12,524 nt of DNA from an uncultured Emergencia sp. (GCA_937997955.1 CALLDR010000157.1:1-12524); one strand, 5' to 3'; counted from the first letter of the stretch, positions 1 to 6,956 are shown. The notes: generated by a model not told the origin, from the letters alone. Numbers and translations are program-made.

Positions 1-2
1 GT

Positions 3-149
3 CTGTGCTACGTGCTGCAGCTGGATCCGGCCGCCATCGGCGCGCCGGGGAGGATTAGACTGCTGGAAGAGCTGCTGGACCACATGAGGCAGAACGAGGA
101 CGTATGGTTTGTCACTGGCAGCAAAATTTGTGAGTTTTTGAGAAAATAG
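3..149 (+). CDS. Polysaccharide deacetylase family protein, C-terminal fragment
   Basis: Only the last 48 codons lie in the window, ending at TAG 147-149. The frame reads LCYVLQLDPAAIGAPGRIRL and continues to VWFVTGSKICEFLRK. A 'DP..IG.PGRI.LLE.L..HM...DVWF.T' ending is what I would expect at the C-terminus of NodB-type polysaccharide deacetylases and related allantoinase-like (PuuE) proteins, where a Trp-Phe near the end closes the barrel. The metal-binding motifs lie outside the window, so the substrate cannot be stated. The stop codon sits inside the AGGAGG (148-153) that serves argH, so the two genes are almost certainly co-transcribed. Alternative: another hydrolase with a similar tail. 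Confidence 0.6.
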   Translation: MCYVLQLDPAAIGAPGRIRLLEELLDHMRQNEDVWFVTGSKICEFLRK

Positions 150-162
150 GAGGTATCGTAAA

Positions 163-1539
163 ATGAAAAATTTATGGGGCGGGAGATTTTCAAAGCAGAT
201 GGATGACTGCACGGCCGACTACAATGAATCCATCAGCTTTGACCATGTCCTGTACGTGTACAGTGTTCAGGCCAGTATTGCCCATGCGATGATGCTGGGG
301 AAGACTGGGATTATCTCAGAGAAGGAGGCCGACGAAATATGCCGCGGCCTTCGCATCGTAAAGGAAAAGCTGGATCGCGGCGAAATTGAGTTTGACATTA
401 TGGACGAGGATATCATGATGACCATTGAGAAGCATCTGACCTCTGAGATCGGCGATGTCGGAAAGAAACTGCACACGGCCAGAAGCAGAAATGACCAGAA
501 TGTAGTGGACGAGACGCTGTTCCTGCGGGACGCCATCAAAGGCACTATGGAGCGACTGGAAGACCTGATGGCCGTGATCATCAAAAAGGCTGAGGAGCAG
601 AAGGATGTGATCATGCCTGGCTTTACCCACCTGCAGCATGCCCAGCCGATCACCGTGGGATTCTATTACATGGCCCACTTTCAGGGACTTGCCAGGGATT
701 ATGAAAGATTTGCGGAAAGTCAGAAGCGGGTCAATGTCAATCCGCTGGGGGCCTGTGCTCTGGCCGGGACCACTTTGCCTACGGATCGGTTCATTACTAC
801 AGAGCTGCTGGGCTTTGACAGGCCGTCAGAAAACGCGCTGGATACCATCGGCTCCAGGGACACCTTTGCCGAATATCTCTTCAACGCGGCGCTGTGCATG
901 GTTCACTTAAGCGGCTTTGCTGAAGAACTGATCGTATTCAACTCCCAGGAGTACAGTTTTATCGATATCGACGACAGCTTCTGCACTGGAAGCAGCATCA
1001 TGCCGCAGAAGAAAAATCCGGATATCGCCGAGCTGGTCAGAGGCAAGTCTTCGCGCACCATCGGTAATCTGGTAACTCTGCTGACCATGCTGAAGGGTAC
1101 TTTCCTGACGTTGAACAAAGATTATCAGGAGGACAAAGAAGCACTCTTCGATTCCATCCATACTCTGGATCGGACGATCAATGTGTTTGCCCGCATGCTG
1201 GAGAACATCACCTTCCGGGAAGACGTGCTGAAAGAGCAGCTGAAGAAGGGATTTATCGAGGCTACGGATATCGCGGAGTATCTGGTATGCCAAGGCGTTC
1301 CATTCAGGGAAGCTCACGAGATCGTCGGCAATCTTGTCAAGTACTGTGAACTGACCCATAAGACCTTTCCGGATGTAACCGAAGATGATCTGAAACAGCT
1401 GGGAATTGGCTATGGCCTGCGCGACCTGAGCCAGTTTACGGCGGAGAACTGTGTCAAAAACAGAAACAGCTTCGGCGGTACGTCTTATGAAGAAGTGGAG
1501 CGCCAGATTGAGGCGGCAAAAGCTTTTCTGGAAAAATAA
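163..1539 (+). CDS. argH: Argininosuccinate lyase
   Basis: The 458-residue product has the usual ArgH length. It splits argininosuccinate to arginine and fumarate, the last step of arginine synthesis, as a cytosolic homotetramer of the fumarase/aspartase superfamily. Visible signatures are the N-terminal LWGGRFSK, HTARSRNDQ at 104-112, GFTHLQHAQP with the conserved His at 156, NPLGACALAGT, and the flexible-loop signature GSSIMPQKKNPD at 276-287 carrying the catalytic serine. AGGAGG at 148-153 lies 9 bases before the ATG and fixes the start. The common Gly of 'HTGRSRND' is Ala106 here. argG is not adjacent; the gene follows a probable polysaccharide deacetylase. That context leaves open a catabolic or side role, because the superfamily includes lyases for other N-succinyl compounds, but all the core motifs match ArgH. 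Confidence 0.93.
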   Translation: MKNLWGGRFSKQMDDCTADYNESISFDHVLYVYSVQASIAHAMMLGKTGIISEKEADEICRGLRIVKEKLDRGEIEFDIMDEDIMMTIEKHLTSEIGDVGKKLHTARSRNDQNVVDETLFLRDAIKGTMERLEDLMAVIIKKAEEQKDVIMPGFTHLQHAQPITVGFYYMAHFQGLARDYERFAESQKRVNVNPLGACALAGTTLPTDRFITTELLGFDRPSENALDTIGSRDTFAEYLFNAALCMVHLSGFAEELIVFNSQEYSFIDIDDSFCTGSSIMPQKKNPDIAELVRGKSSRTIGNLVTLLTMLKGTFLTLNKDYQEDKEALFDSIHTLDRTINVFARMLENITFREDVLKEQLKKGFIEATDIAEYLVCQGVPFREAHEIVGNLVKYCELTHKTFPDVTEDDLKQLGIGYGLRDLSQFTAENCVKNRNSFGGTSYEEVERQIEAAKAFLEK

Positions 1540-1550
1540 TTTAACATCTG

Positions 1551-1609
1551 AAAGCCTGATCAAAAGCCGCCACCGCGCCGCGGGGGCAGAGCCTTGGTCG
1601 GGCTTTTTT
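1551..1609 (+). terminator. Rho-independent terminator after argH
   Basis: AAAGCCTGATCA (1551-1562) pairs with TGGTCGGGCTTT (1595-1606) in a 12-bp stem with two G-U pairs, followed directly by more T residues to 1609. The enclosed loop is itself GC-rich and can form an inner hairpin around 1566-1587. It starts 11 bp after the argH stop and reads as a terminator only on the + strand. Confidence 0.85.
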
Positions 1610-1704
1610 GATAGTGCATACGATAAACGATGACGAGGCCATAATATCCTGTTTTTGCTTTTAAATTTAATTTCAAGAATTTATAGGAAAATTTATAAAA
1701 ATGC

Positions 1705-1733
1705 TTGAAACTTCCATACTTACGTTGTAAAAT
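1705..1733 (+). promoter_or_regulatory. Sigma-A-type promoter for the nuclease-like gene
   Basis: TTGAAA (1705-1710), a 17-bp spacer and TAAAAT (1728-1733) form a near-consensus promoter. An AT-rich stretch with A/T runs at about 1658-1700 could act as an UP element. Transcription would begin near 1740, leaving a leader of about 20 bases that holds little beyond the ribosome binding site AAGGAGGT (1743-1750). The rest of 1610-1704 shows no gene. Confidence 0.75.
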
Positions 1734-1758
1734 TATGGTACAAAGGAGGTGCGCCGTA

Positions 1759-2535
1759 ATGAACAGCAGAGAATATGTGAAATGGGAACTAGCAAAGCAG
1801 GTGAGTCTCAGAGAGCGCTGCGAACAGCAGCTTGCCGCTTTGCCCGAGGGGAAACTGAGACTTGTAACTGCCAAAGGGAAACGGTATTACCGACGGCTGG
1901 AAGACGGGGAGTATGTTTACGTCGGAAATGGAGATAAGCCCGGCGTTCAGGAATTGCAGAAGCGGCGGTTTTGGGAAACCATGCTCGATCACGCAAAGAG
2001 CAATCAGCGGCTGATGGAAAATTATTTGAAGCGATACCGCACGACAGAACCGGCCGAGGTGATGGCGTCGCTGCCAAAGGTGTATCAGAGCGGAATTTTG
2101 CCTGTTTTTCCGAATTCCTTTGATTTTGAGAAATGGGCAGAAGGGGACTATGACAAGTCAGAGTTTTGTCCTGACAAGCTGCAGCATAAAACGCTGAAAG
2201 GCGATTTGGTCAGGTCCAAATCCGAGGCGATTATTGCGAATCTGCTGTACGACAGGAAGATCCCCTATCACTACGAAGAAAATCTGAACTTGGAGGCGGA
2301 ACGGATTGCTCCTGATTTTAAAATCGCAGTGCGAACAGAAAATCGCTTTAAGCTGTTGGAACACTGCGGTATGATGTGCGATCCGATTTACCGGGAAAAG
2401 TTTAAAAGAAGGCTGGAACAGTATATCCTGAACGGGTATATACCTTGGAGAGATGTGTTCTTTACTTTTGATGATGTAGACGGCAATATCGATACCCAGG
2501 CAATTCGGCAGATGATAGAGAATTACTTCTTTTGA
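1759..2535 (+). CDS. PD-(D/E)XK nuclease-like hypothetical protein
   Basis: The product has 258 residues. AAGGAGGT at 1743-1750 lies 8 bases before this ATG, and an upstream in-frame ATG at 1705 falls inside the -35 box, so 1759 is the start. The N-terminal half is basic and helical and includes a segment reading LVTAKGKRYYRRLEDGEYVY. The C-terminal half carries what looks like a restriction-endonuclease core: KSE (Glu156), then PDF (Asp186), then LLEHCGMM (Glu201), then a basic helix and a final strand. That order of acidic residues is typical of PD-(D/E)XK folds, and the 'EH.GMM.DP.Y' pattern recalls small proteins I believe are frequent in Clostridia. No signal peptide or membrane segment is seen. 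The gene stands alone with its own promoter, between argH and a repeat array. The biological role is unknown; a part in mobile-element or defence biology is only a guess. Confidence 0.7.
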   Translation: MNSREYVKWELAKQVSLRERCEQQLAALPEGKLRLVTAKGKRYYRRLEDGEYVYVGNGDKPGVQELQKRRFWETMLDHAKSNQRLMENYLKRYRTTEPAEVMASLPKVYQSGILPVFPNSFDFEKWAEGDYDKSEFCPDKLQHKTLKGDLVRSKSEAIIANLLYDRKIPYHYEENLNLEAERIAPDFKIAVRTENRFKLLEHCGMMCDPIYREKFKRRLEQYILNGYIPWRDVFFTFDDVDGNIDTQAIRQMIENYFF

Positions 2536-2720
2536 GTTTGGCAAAACGTTTGGCATCTGAGAAGAAAACGGCCAAAATGCCAAACCAATGGCGGAAAGTT
2601 TGGCAAAACGTTTGGCATCTGAGAAGAAAACAGCAAAAATGCCAAACCGATGGCGGAAAGTTTGGCAAAACGTTTGGCATTTGAAAAGAAAACGAAGAAA
2701 ATACCAAACCGGTGGCAGCG
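2535..2720. repeat. Three tandem 62-bp repeats with internal inverted repeats
   Basis: Copies lie at 2535-2596, 2597-2658 and 2659-2720. Copies 1 and 2 differ at 3 positions; copy 3 is more diverged, at roughly 11 positions. Each unit contains GTTTGGC twice, 5 bases apart, then ATGCCAAAC about 20 bases further on (ATACCAAAC in copy 3), so each can fold as a hairpin in which two identical 5' arms compete for one 3' arm. The array begins at the last base of the nuclease-gene stop codon and fills most of the gap before the convergent corA gene. The unit length is not a multiple of three, which argues against translated repeats. It is not CRISPR: the parts between the conserved cores are also repeated. 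Confidence 0.92.
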
Positions 2721-2732
2721 TGGCTCAGACCT

Positions 2733-2760
2733 GCGGCATGCCGCGCCACCCCGCCGCGGC
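2733..2760. repeat. GC-rich palindromes between convergent genes
   Basis: GCGGCATGCCGC (2733-2744) is a perfect 12-bp palindrome. GCCGCG (2740-2745) also pairs with CGCGGC (2755-2760) across a 9-base loop. This abuts the corA stop codon on the opposite strand and could help end corA transcription, but no T tract follows directly, so it is not called a terminator. Confidence 0.4.
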
Positions 2761-3542
2761 TAAAACCACTTCTTTTTCTTGAATACTACCAGCAAAACCG
2801 CCACCAGACCGGCGCTCAGGCCCGCGACGAAAGGGTAGCCGCAGTCCCAGCCGTATTCCGGCAGATCCAGGTTCATGCCGTACCAGCCGGCGATCAGGGT
2901 CAGAGGCAGAAAGATGGAAGTGACAACGGTAAAGACCTTCATCAGATTGTTCTGCTCGATATCGATCTGGGACTGGTAGGCTTCCCGCACCGATTCGATA
3001 TACTCCTGAAGATGAAGGATGAATTCCAGCAGCCGGTCAAATTTCTTGTCGATAAAGGCGAAGCTGGGATCCACTGCCCGAAGCTCATCGGTGAGAAATT
3101 CCATCTGCTCGTAGTAGCGCTTCACCTTTAAAAGATCCTTGCGGACCTTTATGATGTCCTTGATCCCGTTCCTGCTGGGGCTCTTCTCCATGAGAAGGTT
3201 GTCCTCCAGAGAGATGATCAGGTTTTCCAGGGATTCCAGCTTATAGACGTCGTTTGCCGTCAGCTCCAGCAGAAATTCGTGAAGCTGCAGGATGCCGTCG
3301 CCTTCCACGTCTACGTCCCGGAAGCTCTGTGCCGCTGACTGGCTGTCGGTGACCACAATGAAATCGTCGGCGCTGGCGTAGATGCTGACCTTGCGCTGGT
3401 CCAGCCAGTGAAAGGTCAGAAAGTAGCGCCTTTCGCCCAGAGCCGCAAAGAAATTGCGGCTCTCATCTGTCCGATTGATCAGGGCGCTGCCGGCGTACTC
3501 TATTAATTCTTCTAATCTGTCCGATGGGAGTAATTCTTTCAT
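2760..3542 (-). CDS. corA: CorA-family magnesium/divalent cation transporter
   Basis: The 260-residue protein ends in two hydrophobic segments (about 200-220 and 235-255) flanking the hallmark Gly-Met-Asn at 222-224 within GWYGMN, then a lysine-rich cytoplasmic end (KKKKWF). CorA proteins form pentameric inner-membrane channels for Mg2+ and related cations. The long charged middle (about 95-195) fits the stalk helix. It is shorter than typical CorA (about 315 residues), with a reduced N-terminal cytoplasmic domain. The ATG lies 8 bp after the alanine-racemase stop, and AGGGAG is only 1-2 bases before it, an unusually tight spacing that suggests translational coupling. A link between cation transport and the racemase is not evident; the pair may simply share a transcript. 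Confidence 0.88.
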   Translation of the reverse strand: MKELLPSDRLEELIEYAGSALINRTDESRNFFAALGERRYFLTFHWLDQRKVSIYASADDFIVVTDSQSAAQSFRDVDVEGDGILQLHEFLLELTANDVYKLESLENLIISLEDNLLMEKSPSRNGIKDIIKVRKDLLKVKRYYEQMEFLTDELRAVDPSFAFIDKKFDRLLEFILHLQEYIESVREAYQSQIDIEQNNLMKVFTVVTSIFLPLTLIAGWYGMNLDLPEYGWDCGYPFVAGLSAGLVAVLLVVFKKKKWF

Positions 3543-3550
3543 ACTCCCTA

Positions 3551-4687
3551 TTATGTCCAGTCATAGATCCTTTCAACCCGGATTCCGATGGTTCCATACA
3601 GATATTCAAAGGTATTTTCGCAGAACTGCTCGACCTCCCAGGTGGTGATCTGCTCATCGCCGTCACGGCCTACCAGAAGCACCTTCTGGCCCAGTTCACA
3701 TGGAATGCCGGTGACATCGGCAAAGGATTGATCCATGCAGCAGCCCAGCAGTCTGGTCTTGACGCCGCCGACCAGCACCGGTCCCTGCTTTCGCATCCAG
3801 CCGGGATAGAAACCGTCGGCAAAGCCGAAGGAAAGAGTTGCCACTGTCATGGGCTGTTCCGCGGTAAAAGCCTGGCTGTAACCTACGCTTTCGCCGGGCC
3901 GGACGTCGTGAATGTTGGTAATATAGGCGCCGATCTCACAGGGCTCCACCAGTCCGATGGGTTCCCGGCCGTCCTCCATGGACTCGTGGCCCAGGATCGA
4001 TGTGCAGGAGCGGACATGGGTGGAAAAGTCCCGCGCTTCCCGAAACCATGTCAGCGCGGCCGAGTTGCAGCAGTGAATGTACTGCGGATCAAAACCGGCC
4101 GCCCGAAGCTGAGCTGCGGCCGACTGGAACAGCCGGAACTGCTCCACGGTGAAAGGATCGTAGTAGTCAGCTGTGGAGGAGGCGAAGTGGGTGTAGACCC
4201 CGGCCACTTCCAAATTATCCAAAGATTTTACCAAACGCAAAAGCTGGTCTAAAGGCTTGCCGGGGCGGACGCCCAGCCGGTTCATGCCGGTTTCGACCTT
4301 GATATGAACCTTGACCTTTCTGCCCGCCGATGCGGCCAGGTCGTTTAAGCGGCGGGCGGTGACTTCTTCAAAGAGGGGGCACTGCAGATCGAATTCCACC
4401 ACGGCGGGAAGCAGATGCTGGGGAATACCTCCGATGACCACGATCTCGCAGCGAATCCCGGCCCTGCGCAGCTGTACAGCCTCGCAGACCGTGGCGTTGG
4501 CCAGGATCCGCGCGCCGCAGCGCTCGGTGTAAAGCTTCGCCATGGGCGTCAGACCATAGCCGTAGCAGTTGCCCTTCAGCACGGGCAGAATCTCCGTATC
4601 CGGCCCGATATGGGCCTGAACGCGGCGGAAATTGCGGACAACCTCGTTCATATCCACCTTGAAATAGGCGTTGCAGTAGTTGTTCAT
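3551..4687 (-). CDS. alr: Alanine racemase family PLP enzyme
   Basis: The 378-residue product is a fold-type III PLP enzyme of alanine racemase type, interconverting L- and D-alanine or a related amino acid, normally as a cytosolic dimer. The PLP lysine is Lys38 in VLKGNCYGYG, and the second catalytic base is Tyr270 in SVGYSQAF. FGFADGFYPG and CCMDQSFADVT match the C-terminal beta domain. The start is set by GGGAGGT (4693-4699), 5-6 bases before the ATG at 4687. An adjacent ATG at 4690 is closer to it, and the farther in-frame ATG at 4726 falls inside the terminator stem. Some sites are off-consensus (Gly39 and Cys41 where 'KANAYGHG' is usual), so a specificity other than alanine is possible. 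corA follows after 8 bp. Confidence 0.87.
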   Translation of the reverse strand: MNNYCNAYFKVDMNEVVRNFRRVQAHIGPDTEILPVLKGNCYGYGLTPMAKLYTERCGARILANATVCEAVQLRRAGIRCEIVVIGGIPQHLLPAVVEFDLQCPLFEEVTARRLNDLAASAGRKVKVHIKVETGMNRLGVRPGKPLDQLLRLVKSLDNLEVAGVYTHFASSTADYYDPFTVEQFRLFQSAAAQLRAAGFDPQYIHCCNSAALTWFREARDFSTHVRSCTSILGHESMEDGREPIGLVEPCEIGAYITNIHDVRPGESVGYSQAFTAEQPMTVATLSFGFADGFYPGWMRKQGPVLVGGVKTRLLGCCMDQSFADVTGIPCELGQKVLLVGRDGDEQITTWEVEQFCENTFEYLYGTIGIRVERIYDWT

Positions 4688-4706
4688 CATACACCTCCCG
4701 ATATAC

Positions 4707-4739
4707 AGAAAAAGGAGCCATCGCAAGGTGATGACTCCT
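4707..4739 (-). terminator. Rho-independent terminator inside the minus-strand gene cluster
   Basis: Read on the minus strand, AGGAGTCATC (4739-4730), a 7-base loop and GATGGCTCCT (4722-4713) form a 10-bp stem with one G-U pair, followed by TTTTT and C (to 4707). It lies 8 bp after the UroD-fold gene stop and just 8-9 bp before the ribosome binding site of alr. No separate promoter for alr is evident between terminator and start, so partial read-through or attenuation is likely. Confidence 0.85.
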
Positions 4740-4746
4740 GATAATA

Positions 4747-5586
4747 CTAGAGTAATTCTAAATAGTTGATGCAGCTGACCGCAAGATCAGTATCCTTGCG
4801 GCATCGCTGCCCCAGAATGGGAACCCTGCCGCAGGCCGCCAGACAGGCGTCATCGTAGGGCATGGAGCGTTCCAGCTGCAGCTTCTTCCACTGGGCCAGG
4901 CCGCAGCCCGCCAGAAGAAAGGACGTTTTCGGGCACAGGTGGATCACACAGTCCGGCCCTGTTTTTTCACATGCCAGCTTCAGGAAGGGCACGGTAAACT
5001 GCTCTGTGACCTGGCGGGCGTACTTGGGCCCCAGAATGTCCAGACTGCCAGGAGAATCCGCGTAGTAGATGATCCTCGCGCCCGCCTCATGGACCGCCGC
5101 TGCCAGATCCGACAGATCTTCCGCCATCTGGGTGAAGAATCCCGCCATGATGTCCGCGTTTTTCCGCCATTTCATCAGCAGCATCATCATGTCCGCCAGT
5201 CCATTTAAGATGGTGATCGGACCGTGGATTTCCATAGACGCCTTCCCGCCGCCGTCGTTGATCAGCCGGATGGCTGAAATCGTCTCCGACAGACGCCCTT
5301 TTGTCACGTCAAGACGCGGCAGATCCGCCAGCTGCTCGATAGATGTAACCGCGTCGCAGGCCTTGCGCGGGCCCAACGGCGAATCGTCCAGAGTGACGCG
5401 CGCGCCCAGGTTTTCCGCTTCCAGCACGGGGTCAAAGGGAAGCACGGCGTGACTGCCTGCCAGCTTTGCCAGCTGCTCTGCCGAGCAAAGGGCGTCCGGC
5501 AGACGCAGTCCCTCCGCCTCGGCGGTTTCCCTGGAAAGACCGCTGTACGCAGCGTATTTGCACTTGTAGTCGATGAGCCTGGCCAT
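4747..5586 (-). CDS. UroD-fold methyltransferase (MtbA/MtqA-like), short form
   Basis: This 279-residue protein resembles the uroporphyrinogen decarboxylase superfamily branch holding methylcobamide:CoM and methylcobamide:tetrahydrofolate methyltransferases, the second methyltransferase of corrinoid-dependent methyl transfer. Visible are a 'PFDPVLEAENLGARV' segment, IHGPITILNGLADMMM, the YYADSPGSLDILGPKYA strand-loop and CVIHLCPKT with His216-x-Cys218, the zinc-binding half-motif of this family. The usual family length is about 330-340 residues; here the end after ILGQRC is short and the standard last Cys context is absent, so the third zinc ligand may be Cys near 231 or in QRC, or missing. 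GGAG with about 5 bases of spacing supports the start. It follows the racemase gene by 21 bp (same transcript). True uroporphyrinogen decarboxylase activity is unlikely given the zinc motif and context. Confidence 0.72.
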   Translation of the reverse strand: MARLIDYKCKYAAYSGLSRETAEAEGLRLPDALCSAEQLAKLAGSHAVLPFDPVLEAENLGARVTLDDSPLGPRKACDAVTSIEQLADLPRLDVTKGRLSETISAIRLINDGGGKASMEIHGPITILNGLADMMMLLMKWRKNADIMAGFFTQMAEDLSDLAAAVHEAGARIIYYADSPGSLDILGPKYARQVTEQFTVPFLKLACEKTGPDCVIHLCPKTSFLLAGCGLAQWKKLQLERSMPYDDACLAACGRVPILGQRCRKDTDLAVSCINYLELL

Positions 5587-5607
5587 AGAGTGCTCCTTTT
5601 TATACGT

Positions 5608-6699
5608 TTATACGAAGACGATCTGTACGTTGCGGCAGTTGGTCAGATATACGATGGACGCGTAGTTGATGCCGAATTCCACGATATCGCCCGGCTTCAG
5701 GTCGCGCTCGGCGTCCTCGATGTCCAGAATCGTGTGGTCGGAGGAAGCGCCGATGACTTCCACGCCTTTGTCCTTCGGGAAGATCTCGTCGATGCTGCCG
5801 TAGTCCACCTTGCCGATGCCCAGCAGGGCTCTTCTGCGGATGCCTCTGTCCACGTATTCAGGGGTGTGGCCGAAAGCGTCGATGGAAATCTTGCCGACCG
5901 GGTGGGACGGCTTGTCCTTGACCTCGATGACTTCTGCTTTCAGCGTATAGACGTCCTGATGCATCCAGCTCATGTCGTAGCCGTAGAAGACGTCCAGGTC
6001 TCTGGCCAGCAGGATACCTTCGCCGACTCTCAGCAGATTGACCCGCTTCGGCATGTCTTTGTTGATGATCCTCGGCAGGGAAGTGGTGGCGCCGCCGGAG
6101 ATGTACTGAAGCTCTCTGCCGATCTTCCCTTCGATTCTCTCCGCGATGGCTACCAGCTCGTCCAGCTTGTCGGCGGTAGCTTCGATGCTGCCGTAGCAGC
6201 CCAGATTGGTGCCGACGCCGGCCAGCTCCAGATTCGCCAGCTCTTCTTCCACTGTGACGGCCACGTCCACCATTTCATCTTTGTCCCAGAAGCCTTCCCG
6301 CAGATCGCCCAGGTCGGCCATGAGGATGACCTTGTGGATTTTGTTCTGCGCCGCGGCTGCTTCGTTGAGGGCTCTCAGTACAGATATTTCGCTGTTCAGG
6401 CTGATATCGCACAGTCTGACGACCTCTGACAGTTCGCTGAGCATCGGCACGCGGAGCAGCAGATAAGGCAGGTCGATGCCGTAGTTTTTGGCGTCTTCGA
6501 TCTGCTCCAAGCGGGAGGAGGCGATCAGCTTCGCGCCGCCTTCCTCGAACATCTTCGCGCATTCAGGAATCCCGGTGGTGCCTTTGATGACGCCGGCGAT
6601 GTCAATGCCGAAATCTGCGCATCTTTCCACCACCGCTGCCACGTTTTCCTTCAGATACTGCAGATTGACCTCCACTCTCGGATAGCTCTGTTTAACCAT
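5608..6699 (-). CDS. orr: Ornithine racemase-type PLP enzyme (alanine/ornithine racemase family)
   Basis: The 363-residue product is a fold-type III PLP racemase. The PLP lysine is Lys39 in IAGVIKGTTG. ADLGDLREGFW, the 'GVGTNLGCYG' turn and SGGATTSLPRI are features I associate with the ornithine racemase (Orr)/YhfX branch rather than classical Alr. Characterised clostridial Orr makes D-ornithine for oxidative ornithine breakdown, but the partner aminomutase genes are not in this window. The start at 6699 has AGGAG (6708-6712) 8 bases upstream; an in-frame ATG at 6771 would lie upstream of the proposed promoter and is rejected. It is first in the minus-strand cluster and divergent from the MttB-family gene, so the two may share regulation. 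The actual substrate could be another amino acid or betaine-derived compound. Confidence 0.82.
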   Translation of the reverse strand: MVKQSYPRVEVNLQYLKENVAAVVERCADFGIDIAGVIKGTTGIPECAKMFEEGGAKLIASSRLEQIEDAKNYGIDLPYLLLRVPMLSELSEVVRLCDISLNSEISVLRALNEAAAAQNKIHKVILMADLGDLREGFWDKDEMVDVAVTVEEELANLELAGVGTNLGCYGSIEATADKLDELVAIAERIEGKIGRELQYISGGATTSLPRIINKDMPKRVNLLRVGEGILLARDLDVFYGYDMSWMHQDVYTLKAEVIEVKDKPSHPVGKISIDAFGHTPEYVDRGIRRRALLGIGKVDYGSIDEIFPKDKGVEVIGASSDHTILDIEDAERDLKPGDIVEFGINYASIVYLTNCRNVQIVFV

Positions 6700-6713
6700 A
6701 TTATGTTCTCCTC

Positions 6714-6737
6714 TCAAGACTTGAATATAGCTATATT
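6714..6737. promoter_or_regulatory. Two abutting palindromes in the racemase leader
   Basis: AATATAGCTATATT (6724-6737) is a perfect 14-bp palindrome, and TCAAGACTTGA (6714-6724) is an 11-bp palindrome with a central base. They share one base. The first overlaps the proposed -10 of the racemase promoter and the second lies just before its ribosome binding site, so they could be operators, or leader-RNA hairpins. Confidence 0.5.
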
Positions 6738-6764
6738 TTAACATCAGAACAGGGTCCGCGTCTA
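6735..6764 (-). promoter_or_regulatory. Candidate promoter of the racemase gene cluster
   Basis: On the minus strand, TAGACG (6764-6759), an 18-bp spacer and TAAAAT (6740-6735) give a fair sigma-A match (4/6 and 5/6). The start of transcription would fall near 6728, giving a short leader to the ATG at 6699. The sequence is AT-rich around it, in contrast to the coding DNA on both sides. Confidence 0.45.
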
Positions 6765-6898
6765 TAAACAATGCTCATGTACTTTGGTAATTTTTTTTGC
6801 ACGGACAGGGAAAATTTCGCGGCAGTGTTGTAAGAAAATTATAAACATTTTACTAAAACAACTGGATTTAGGGCTAACTTGTGAAAAGGGATTTACGG

Positions 6899-6904
6899 TA
6901 TAAT
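6899..6904 (+). promoter_or_regulatory. Candidate -10 box (TATAAT) for the MttB-family gene
   Basis: A perfect TATAAT ends at the first in-frame ATG of the gene (6903), which would place that ATG upstream of the transcription start. No good -35 sits at 16-18 bp; TTGTGA at 6879-6884 is only 14 bp away. Either the promoter is activator-dependent or the match is chance. Between 6765 and 6898 I see AT-rich DNA with a T8 run near 6791-6798 and no gene. Confidence 0.4.
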
Positions 6905-6956
6905 GCAACTATCGAAAATTGTAAAAAGAATGAAGAGAGGCTTAGGTAAAGAGGTA

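Noticed and set aside
2535..2720. CRISPR-like array with GTTT-starting and GAAAAC-ending repeats
   Set aside because: Only three units, and the segments between conserved cores are themselves repeated rather than unique; no cas genes are present.
2462..2782. Open frames on both strands across the 62-bp repeats
   Set aside because: The 62-bp unit shifts frame with each copy, they overlap better genes, and no ribosome site supports them.
3524..4252. 242-codon open frame on the + strand
   Set aside because: It is antisense to the alanine-racemase gene, whose catalytic Lys and Tyr motifs are intact.
5449..6429. Long open frame of 326 codons on the + strand
   Set aside because: It is antisense to the UroD-fold and racemase genes, shows no recognisable motif, and reflects the GC-rich codon pattern of the real genes.
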